Shown here piece by piece: positions 56,811 through 64,000 of a stretch of DNA of 64,000 nucleotides; within the stretch, counting starts at the first letter, position 1; each line of letters starts with the position of its first letter. This DNA comes from Icerya purchasi (Eukaryota; Arthropoda; Insecta; Hemiptera; Monophlebidae). The position numbers were made by a program, and so were the translations under genes. The DNA lies in the NCBI GenBank assembly GCA_039619475.1, contig CM077116.1, positions 274,536,758-274,600,757 on the forward strand, read 5' to 3'. Under the pieces are notes generated by a model, which saw only the letters and a list, made by a program, of their open reading frames with translations, did not search any database and had not been told where the DNA came from.

Positions 56811-58876
56811 AAAATATTTTATATCTAGAATAAATTTATATGTCACAATTGACACCGGCTATGTTAGTTCTTATTTTTATTATCGTTTTTTTTTTTTTTT
56901 TGATTACATTTTTATTCAGGCTTTGGTCCGTCTTTAATAGTTTTGTTTCTCTTTCTGTAATTTTAGAGTTAATTGTATAGCCTCACTATTTCCTATAGTT
57001 GAAAACTACTTGGCTTTGAATAATGAAATGAGCCAGTCGCTTACCCTGCCATTACACTGAACGGCTTCAAGCTTCCCCGCAAACACTGGTTATAGTGAAT
57101 TATCCGGATAGAAAAATGGCACTAGCTCAGTGGAAATTAAAAACTGCTTTCGATTGTAGGAACCCATAAGAAACTATCGAACATATTATATAGTCGACAA
57201 CTGCCCAGGCAGAGTCCGTTTCAAGATATACATAAAGAAAGTTCAGCCTTGACATGGTTGCGTGAGGAACAGTTTAGTAGTCCCTCATCCGAAATCCACT
57301 CGAATTAACAATGATACAAGTAATGACATCAATTAAAATTTTGCTTCTAAAAGAGCAGCAATTTTTTTATTTTTCTTGTTACTCAAATTATATTAACGTA
57401 AGTTAAATGTCAAATATTTATGGCATTTGCAAATTGTTGATTTTCCTATATTTTAAAAAGCAATAACTTAACCAAATTTGAACAAAAACAAAGCCCTGAA
57501 CCCTAATTTCATTTAAAAATACAATATCGGTGTGTTTACTAAAATTAAGGTTTCTGTATAACCTCTTAAAATAAATATCATTTCATTTTGGAATTCTATT
57601 TAAGCGTTGTCGCCGTAACATTTAAAAGTGAGAAAATGATTTTATGACGCTTTCGCGATATAGGGAATGCCGCGGTAAATCGAGAAATTACATTTGATTA
57701 TTCTTTCTACCTGCTATATTTGCTCGCGCAAAGACCTATTATAATGCTTTTTCCTTCCTTAGCTCTTGGACACTAATGTCCATGTCGACAAACCACAAAA
57801 AAAAAAACAAAAAAAACAACAAATATACGCTACACGATTACAAACCGGCTGAAGCTAGTGAAGGTGATGAAAACGAAATAAAGGAATAGAAGAATTGGAG
57901 GGAAAATAGAGTACGTATTGAAAATAGGTAAAAGTTTATTGAGCGGGAAGTCTAAAAAAATGCAGTTCGTCGTTGTCTTAAATGATGGTAACATTTGAAA
58001 TGCGCAATCGGAAAGATCCTGCAAAATAATATTATAATGGAGAATGTGCATCTATTATTTTTTCATAGAATGCATTTGATATTTAGAGAGATGCGTGAAA
58101 TGTAGGCGTGTACATTTTTTTTTTTTTTGAATCTTTGTACAGAATGTTGTTCAAATCAGTCCGTTTTTTATTTCGAAGATAGAACTCGTCGATCGATTTT
58201 GAATTAAATCAGGAATACGATGGCAAAAGGGAATTTCTGCGAGTCGGGAGTTGAGGCTAATTTTATTGCACAGTTGTTTCCCCCGAGTAATTGATATTTC
58301 TTTAAATTTTCAACTTCTGCATTAATGTGAAATCCAAATTTGAGTTTTTTGTTTCGATTTTTTATCTCCGTCATAAATATCTGCATAAAAATAATAATAA
58401 CGACGTTGGCGTAATTCAAAAGACACGCGTGTTCTTCGGAAACAGATAAAATGATACACAACGTTCGTTATATACGTTTTTTCAGTCGAAATTCGCCGGT
58501 AATACAAACGTTGGCACAAATTAAACGTGATTTCTGAAAAACATTCGATAAAATGTTGTCAATTCAATGACTGTAAACGTTTATCCCGCTCGTTACTTGG
58601 CCGCAAAGAGTGGACAAATTTGGAAATCGAACGGAACGTTTATAAAAATCTGTTAACAAATGAAATTCAAAAGAATGCCGACCGCACGGCAAATTTTGTC
58701 TGATGATCTCGGTACTTTTATTTTTATTTTTTTCTAATTTTATAAAATATTAAAATAAATATAATTACGAAAATACAAACAAAAATGCTTGAATTTTTAA
58801 GGGTCTAGTCTTCATCATCAGCGGAAAGTGAATACACCTTCAGAAGTATACCTAGAAGAAACAAGTTGATTACATA
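56811..58876. other. AT-rich DNA, no gene recognised
   Basis: T runs at 56887-56900 and A/C-rich runs at 57800-57820. No recognisable domain. Possibly host intergenic DNA. Confidence 0.35.
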
Positions 58877-58878
58877 TA

Positions 58879-59816
58879 CACGGTGTGTCGGAAAAGTTCC
58901 CGAACTTCTATTTTAGCACGCATACAAGTGGCGCAATTTATTAAACAACGTCCGTACTGTATTGCTACATCCTTCTAGAGTGTGTGTGTGTGTATAACAT
59001 TTCAGCAGTTTCCGTTAATTGGTTCGCGAGTTAGACACGTGTATTTTAGTGAAGGTGTGTGTTTGGGTCGCAGGTGCAAATCTGAAAATGGATGAAAATG
59101 GAGAAATTCGATTAAATTCCGCGATTAAATTCTGCGTTAAGACTTAAAAAAACGTCTTCGAAAATGCGAAAATTGATCGACGAAGGTTTTGGTAAAGGTG
59201 TAATATCACGTACGACTGTTTACCTGTGGTATAAGCGGTTCAAGGACGGTCTCAGAAAGTGCGTCAACAAAAATCCAAGGTAAAAACCCCATGCTCATTG
59301 CTTACTTCGATGTAAAAGGGTTAATTCATCACGAATACCTGCCTCCAAATCAAACACTGAACGCTGCCTACTACGTCGAAGTCCTAAAATGTCTCAAGCG
59401 TCGGATTCAGCGCGTACGGCCCGAGTACAAGGAGCCCGGATCGTGGAGTCTATTGGATGACAATGCGCCCGAGCATTCGGCGAACATTTTCAAACGTTAT
59501 CTCGCTAAAAATTGAAACTTCACGGATCAATCACGCCCTCTATTAGCCTGATTTGGCAACTGCCGACTTTTTCCTGTTCCGGAAGCTTAAAATGCACCTT
59601 AAAGAACGATTTTTTAAAGACGTAGCCGCCATTGAAACTTCCTGCACAGAGCGCCACAGAGCCATTACTTCAGAGGAGTACCAGAGAAGCTTCGAATCGC
59701 TGTGTCTATACTTCGGAAAGGTGACCATGTTGAAAATTAATTCGAATAAATATTACTTTACATCCAATTGTACTTCATTTATTTTAAAAGTTCGAGAACT
59801 TTTCCGACAAACCGTG
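58879..59816 (+). mobile_element. mariner-type DNA transposon, internally deleted (938 bp)
   Basis: Ends are inverted repeats of about 28 bases: CACGGTGTGTCGGAAAAGTT at the left, and at the right the complement of CACGGTTTGTCGGAAAAGTT. TA flanks both ends (58877-58878 and 59817-59818), the mariner target. Full mariners are about 1.3 kb; this copy lacks roughly the stretch of the transposase holding the second DNA-binding helix and the first catalytic Asp. The right end abuts a (TA)n tract. Confidence 0.88.
59088..59735 (+). pseudogene. mariner transposase remnant
   Basis: An ATG at 59088 begins MDENGEIRLNSAIKFCVKT, then, frame-shifted, LKKTSSKMRKLIDEGFGKG and ISRTTVYLWYKRFKDG, the helix-turn-helix DNA-binding part. 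The text then jumps (near 59265-59290) to PMLIAYFDVKGLIHHEYLPP, LDDNAPEHSA (second catalytic Asp) and, past a stop, PDLATADFFLF (third Asp region). Intact mariners carry the first Asp in a TGDESW-like block, which is deleted here. With frameshifts, stops and a lost catalytic residue it cannot be active. A transposase frame of this kind would cut and paste the element at TA sites. Confidence 0.85.
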
Positions 59817-59819
59817 TAC

Positions 59820-59820
<1 letters not shown>

Positions 59821-59889
<69 letters not shown>
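59821..59889. repeat. (TA)n microsatellite between the mariner and copy B
   Basis: TA units fill the gap between the mariner's right end and repeat copy B. Confidence 0.95.
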
Positions 59890-59893
<4 letters not shown>

Positions 59894-60271
59894 TACAACG
59901 TAATTCTTAGGCTACCCCCCATTCAAAAAAATGTCCCAAAAAAATGTCCCAGAAAAATGTCCCAATTTTATGTAACGTTTGTTATATTTTGTAGGATTTT
60001 TGTTATTGTTATTTAAAAAATGTCACAATTTTATGGAATGAAATATGTAACGAAACATGTAACGAAAAAATGTCTTAATTTTATATAACGGAAGGTAAAT
60101 GTTAGAATAGGATTTTTGTGGTTATGTTATTTTTTGTGTGTGTTGATGCTAGTAAGAATTACGTTGTAAATTTTGATCATTTTATACAAAGTATAGAAGA
60201 GAAAGAGACAGAAATGAAAGCAAGAGATGTCAAGGGGCGCAGCCCCTTGCGAGGCCAAAATGGCCGAGTTT
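59890..60271 (+). mobile_element. (TA)n-bounded repeat of unknown class, copy B
   Basis: Nearly identical to the minus strand of copy A at 15930-16370. It starts TTAATTACAACGTAATTC, then TAGGCTACCCCCCATTC and two or three ATGTCCC units (copy A has five). A shorter ATGTAACGAAA array and TAAATGTTAGAATAGGATTT follow. The perfect hairpin CAAGGGGCGCAGCCCCTTG (60231-60249) and GGCCAAAATGGCC follow just before the right (TA)n. TTACAACGTAATTCTTA (59893-59909) recurs inverted at 60153-60169, a perfect 17-base inverted repeat. The frame from 60118 (about 55 codons before the microsatellite) is shared with copy A with few changes. Unknown function and class. Confidence 0.7.
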
Positions 60272-60296
60272 TATATATATATATATATATATATAT
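60272..60296. repeat. (TA)n microsatellite, right border of copy B
   Basis: A TA run between copy B and the inverted-repeat element. Confidence 0.9.
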
Positions 60297-60831
60297 TGCT
60301 AAAACAGATTCGGAAACGTGGGAACTGCTAAAATGAAATCTGAAGGACAACGAAAACAATTAATTTTTAAGGAGACAGACACAGTTAAACAGGTTTTAAA
60401 AGTAGGACATTTACTAGCATTAATCTCAAGTTTTATTTTTTGTTATCACTTTTTATATTTCGTCTGCTTTTTGATTACTAAGGAAAGTTATTCGTTCAGC
60501 ATGCGGAGTTATTAATGCTTCTACTTAATTTTAATTTAAGAATAGAATTCTAGACGTAAAACAAGCATGAAGAATGGCATTAAATAAACAATAGAAATTA
60601 AAGAATATAAATTTCTCAAATAATGAAACTAGAATGAAACAAAATAATAATAATAAAAACTTAGAATAAGATTAATAACATAGATAAATTCCCTATTTTA
60701 TTAAAACCTATCAGAAACTTCTCCACGTTTCTAGCTCTGTATTCCTTAAAAAATTGTCTTCGTCCTTAAAATTCCATTTATTAACACATGTTAGGGAAAT
60801 TCACACGTTTCTGAATCTATTTTTGATGTAT

Positions 60832-60845
<14 letters not shown>
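60297..60845. mobile_element. Inverted-repeat element of unknown class
   Basis: The left arm (about 60300-60392) has an inverted, diverged counterpart at about 60720-60830: AGATTCGGAAACGTGGGAA against AGATTCAGAAACGTGTGAA. Blocks like GGACAACGAAAACAAT and TTTTTAAGGA are also shared. A third GAAACGTGG occurs near 60722 (inverted). (TA)n flanks both outer ends (60272-60296 and 60844-60877). No transposase frame. Could be a MITE or foldback element. Confidence 0.5.
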
Positions 60846-60878
<33 letters not shown>

Positions 60879-62068
60879 TATGTAAAAGATGCTTCGTTAA
60901 GTTTTCACTTTCAGTTGAATATGGGCTCGAAAACATTCAAGTATATGATTACGCACCGTTTCAGATTACCTGCTATTTTCGTCCACAGAATTTACGCAAA
61001 AAAGGGTAATAAAATTCTCTACATATTTTTTCTTTTTTAATATTTCGTTTCCTTTTTATTTTGATTCTTTCCTCGTAAGCTTTTTCGTATGCATTTACAC
61101 ATAGTATTATATACAGTTTATAATAAATTAATGTGCCGGCGGCTATTTGTTCCAATTTGTGCCAGACATTTACTTTACAGAACTTTTTCGCGTATAAGAA
61201 GTTTGAACGTTCTTTCTTTCAATTACCTAGAACAGAAATCAAAACTATACCGAAAATGTTCCATCTTTGATTCCGAAAACTAACCGTTAATATTAAAATG
61301 CGCTTGGGTAAACATTTCTATACTATATGAGTAGCACACGCAAGACTACACTTTGCATTGATTAGTAGATGTTTAATTTATTGCTGTATAAATGTATTCC
61401 CTTAAGTGTGTCTGTCTGTATACTAACTAGCGCGTATATGGTGGTATGCATATTTTCCATTGCTTTCCATGAGACTATTAGTAATTATTTAATATAATTT
61501 TCGTAATAATTTCTGTCGTATCAAATTCAAGACTTCCGTAATGGAAGCCAACCGCTCTGCAACTAGGCTATCGCAACAATCATCATAATTTAAAAGTGCC
61601 AAGATTTATATATGTATGTATTTTAATTATTTTAAACGGAGCGTTCTGTGATTACAGGCTACTTTATTGGACAAGCGGTCAGATGATTCTCACAGATTAA
61701 CACGATTACTTTTCCGAGCTCCTTCACACAGTGGAATAGGGGGTAAGTACCGACTAATTAACTAGATCATGAACTTACGAAATAATAGCGATACTGAGGA
61801 ATGCTAGGGTGTATATCGCTTGAATCAAGAAGGGATGATTTCGAATTGATGTTAAGAATATGAACGTCTAAGCAAATGAAAAGAAAAATTTTCCGCTATT
61901 ATACGAAGGAAAGTAGCCAACAACTCTTGGATTCCGGAAAACTCAGATAGATTATGTAGTAAAAATATGTAGGATAAGAAGTGGACACCATATTGTTTTC
62001 ATTTAAAAAAATTCAAAATCATTCAAAACGATTCATGTGATGTAAAGTATCAAACTTTTCGGAACATA
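60846..62068. other. AT-rich DNA, no gene recognised
   Basis: Begins with (TA)n to 60877. Apart from the tRNA-like module at 61521-61573 nothing is recognised. Confidence 0.35.
61521..61573 (-). mobile_element. tRNA-like (SINE head) module
   Basis: On the minus strand TAGCCTAGTT (61570-61561, box A-like) and GCAGAGCGGTTGGC lead to a box B-like GTCTTGAATTTGA (61533-61521). The box A-GCGGTTGGC-TTCCATTACGGAAG arrangement looks like a tRNA head with an anticodon hairpin. No acceptor stem visible. Probably a worn SINE. Confidence 0.45.
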
Positions 62069-64000
62069 TTTTTTTTTTTTTTTTTTTTTTTTCATATCTT
62101 TACATCAGGACTGGCCTTATTAGGCCATTAACCGATTATTCTAACATTATCAACACAATGGCGAATACAATGCAAACGCTACTGTACACAGTATATGTAG
62201 ATTATTGACCACTGCCAATATTCTATCTTATTCTAACTTAGTGATACTATATGTTAATTTAAAATGATATATTTAAATTAAGTCGGGTGGCTTTTGGCGT
62301 TTAAGTCGCCTACTGCCAGATAATGCGTCTACCAATTCCAACATCTCCAGATTCTCATGATGACGTAAGCGGTCCTGGTGTTTTAAAGCAAATCGGGCAA
62401 TGGCTTCATTGATTGTTTCAATCCGCAAATCGTTGTGCAAGGTATCATTTCTTACATACCACGGTGCGTTGGCGATGGAACGTAACAATTTATTCTGCAC
62501 CGTTTGGATTATCTTTCTGTTTGTCGGCTTTGTGCATCCCCATAATTGGACACCATATGTCCAGATAGGTTTGATTACTGCCACATACAGGAGCCTCTTA
62601 TTTGCAAGGCTCAGCTGAGATTTAAATCCCAGCAGCCAATACAATTTATTAATACGAATTTTCATTTCTTTAGCTTTCATTTTTACATGAGGCTTCCATG
62701 TAAGTTTCGCATCAAGATGAATTCCCAAATATTTCGTTGAGCTGGATTGTAATATCGCTTGTCCGTTTACCGTCACCGGAATACAGGTCGTTCTGCGAAG
62801 TGCAAAGACTACATGAGTAGATTTGTTCTCATTTAGTTTTATTTTCCAGCGAGACGTCCAAGCAGTTAGCTTATCTATAGCCTCTTGTAGCTTATGAGTA
62901 GCCTCTATCTGAGTTTTATCTTTAAATAAGATGGCAGTGTCATCTGCAAACATTGCTACTAATGCATTTGGTACAGTTGGTACATCCGACGTATAAAGCA
63001 AGTATAATACAGGCCCTAGGACACTGCCCTGAGGAACGCCAGCATTTATAGCGTACTTATCTGATTTAGCTTCGTTATAGTACACCTGAAAAAACCTGTT
63101 TTTCAAGTATGATTTTATTAGCTCACAATAGTTGCCAGGTAGCAGCAGGTTTAGCTTGTGCAGTAGGCCTTCATGCCAAACTTTATCAAAGGCCTGCGCT
63201 ATATCTAGAAATACTGCAGGGCAAAACTGTTTTTGCTCAAAGGCACTTTCAACATAGTCGGTCACTCTATGAACCTGATCAATTGTCGAGTGACTATGCC
63301 TGAATCCAAATTGAAAATTAGGAATGATATTATTCTCATTGATTACAGAATTTAAGCGCTTCAAGAATAATTTTTCAAAAACTTTGGACATTATCGGCAA
63401 TATAGATATTGGCCGATAGGATGATGACAATTCCGGCTGCTTTCCAGGTTTTAATATCATTATTATCTTCGCTATTTTCCACTGTAAAGGTACATATTGT
63501 AACCGCAATACCGCATTACATATATACGTGAGCAGAATTAATCCTTTACGCGGTAGCTCCTTAATAATTCTTGCTGTGATGCGATCAATTCCAGGGGCTT
63601 TTTGGGGATTTAAAGCCTTATCTATAACTGTAGCGACTTCTAAAGGTGAAAAATGAGTAACCGTATGTCGTTTGCTAAATATTAAATTTAGGTTAGCATC
63701 TGAGGTAATATTGTTGGGCGTAAAGACAGCGGCCAGATGTTCAGCGAAGACTTTAGCTTTGTCTTCGTTACTTTTAGCCCAGGTACAAAACTCAGTCCTA
63801 ATTGGTGGTTGATAAGATACCGGCTTCTTCAGGTAACGAGTAACTTTCCAAAGTGAATAATTTGTGTCAATATTTGGTGATAAAGTTTGAACATAGTTAT
63901 TAAACGATTCTGATTTGGTCCTCTGAATCAGTCTTTTCAGTTTCTTACTAATGTGGTTGAAAGTATTTTTATCGTTAACATTCCGGGAAGTCTGCCAGCG
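62069..64000 (-). mobile_element. Jockey-type non-LTR retrotransposon, runs off the window edge
   Basis: Minus strand. Poly(A), seen as T24 at 62069-62092, closes a 3' noncoding tail of about 180 bases, preceded by one open coding frame to the window edge. The lack of stops marks it as the least decayed LINE in the window. The endonuclease and ORF1 should lie beyond 64000 if the copy is complete. Confidence 0.88.
62273..64000 (-). CDS. Jockey-type reverse transcriptase, partial (N-terminus beyond window)
   Basis: 575 residues open from the edge at 64000 to TAA at 62275-62273. No ATG occurs before the RT blocks, and the frame stays open upstream to the edge, so the real start lies outside. 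The N-terminal linker ends with KAPGIDRITARIIKEL (around residue 135). Reverse transcriptase follows: YRPISILPIMSKVFEKL, FQFGFRHSHSTIDQVHRV, AVFLDIAQAFDKVWHEG (block A, about 262-278), NAGVPQGSVLGPVLYLLYTS (about 319-338), MFADDTAIL (catalytic, about 350-358) and the thumb YLGIHLDAKLTWKPHV. The C-terminal region WTYGVQLWG...RRLKRQKP is typical of Jockey elements. All catalytic aspartates are kept. It makes cDNA from element RNA at a nicked chromosomal target. Possibly functional if the rest is intact. Confidence 0.9.
   Translation of the reverse strand, partial: RWQTSRNVNDKNTFNHISKKLKRLIQRTKSESFNNYVQTLSPNIDTNYSLWKVTRYLKKPVSYQPPIRTEFCTWAKSNEDKAKVFAEHLAAVFTPNNITSDANLNLIFSKRHTVTHFSPLEVATVIDKALNPQKAPGIDRITARIIKELPRKGLILLTYICNAVLRLQYVPLQWKIAKIIMILKPGKQPELSSSYRPISILPIMSKVFEKLFLKRLNSVINENNIIPNFQFGFRHSHSTIDQVHRVTDYVESAFEQKQFCPAVFLDIAQAFDKVWHEGLLHKLNLLLPGNYCELIKSYLKNRFFQVYYNEAKSDKYAINAGVPQGSVLGPVLYLLYTSDVPTVPNALVAMFADDTAILFKDKTQIEATHKLQEAIDKLTAWTSRWKIKLNENKSTHVVFALRRTTCIPVTVNGQAILQSSSTKYLGIHLDAKLTWKPHVKMKAKEMKIRINKLYWLLGFKSQLSLANKRLLYVAVIKPIWTYGVQLWGCTKPTNRKIIQTVQNKLLRSIANAPWYVRNDTLHNDLRIETINEAIARFALKHQDRLRHHENLEMLELVDALSGSRRLKRQKPPDLI

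Noticed and set aside
1..64000. CRISPR arrays, bacterial operons, rRNA and intact tRNA genes
   Set aside because: No regularly spaced direct repeats with unique spacers, no ribosome-binding-site-led gene series, no rRNA-like sequence and no complete cloverleaf were seen.

Overview
The window looks like accessory, repeat-rich nuclear DNA from an arthropod, most likely an insect. It is AT-rich, with many (TA)n and other microsatellites. Its only recognisable coding DNA belongs to retrotransposons and one mariner, from families typical of insects: Jockey, R1-like, CR1/L2-like, RTE-like and RNase H-bearing I-like non-LTR elements. No host protein gene, rRNA, intact tRNA, CRISPR array or bacterial-style operon was recognised. 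All calls rest on reading motifs by eye; clade names are best judgements and were not confirmed by any search.

Layout. 0-2 kb is CpG-rich unique DNA with an (ATT)n tract. 2.05-3.3 kb is CR1/L2-like copy 1. 5.9-13.7 kb holds RTE-like C-terminal relics, a tRNA-derived SINE in two opposed copies (6.5 and 13.5 kb) and a 0.78-kb foldback element (10.0-10.8 kb). 15.87-16.39 kb is copy A of an unclassified repeat bounded by (TA)n. 16.5-21.6 kb is a transposon nest: one minus-strand I-like element split by two plus-strand RNase H elements. 23.8-24.6 kb is an I-like ORF1 relic. 27.3-29.35 kb is an RTE-like 3' end split by CR1/L2-like copy 2. 29.8-36 kb holds further relics, including an R1-like element whose two parts lie in opposite orientation. 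36.3-39.6 kb is a decayed, nearly full-length RTE-like element. Two hAT-type MITEs lie at 40.1 and 49.4 kb. 45-49 kb is CpG-rich unique DNA and the best place to look for host regulatory sequence. 52.8-56.8 kb is another LINE graveyard, with CR1/L2-like copy 3. 58.9-60.85 kb is a mariner, then copy B of the (TA)n-bounded repeat, then an inverted-repeat element. At 62.07-64 kb an open Jockey-type reverse transcriptase reading frame runs off the right edge.

How the parts relate. Nothing here forms a metabolic pathway; the elements share a copying logic. Several families leave 5'-truncated copies with poly(A) tails. Three I-like copies end in the same 29-nt hairpin-like block, and three CR1/L2-like copies end in a shared GC-rich tail after AATAAA; these may be recognition sites for their own reverse transcriptases. 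RTE-like copies end in trinucleotide runs (GAA or GAT) instead. The SINEs, MITEs and foldback elements encode no enzyme and would depend on proteins made elsewhere. The least understood item is the (TA)n-bounded repeat (copies A and B).
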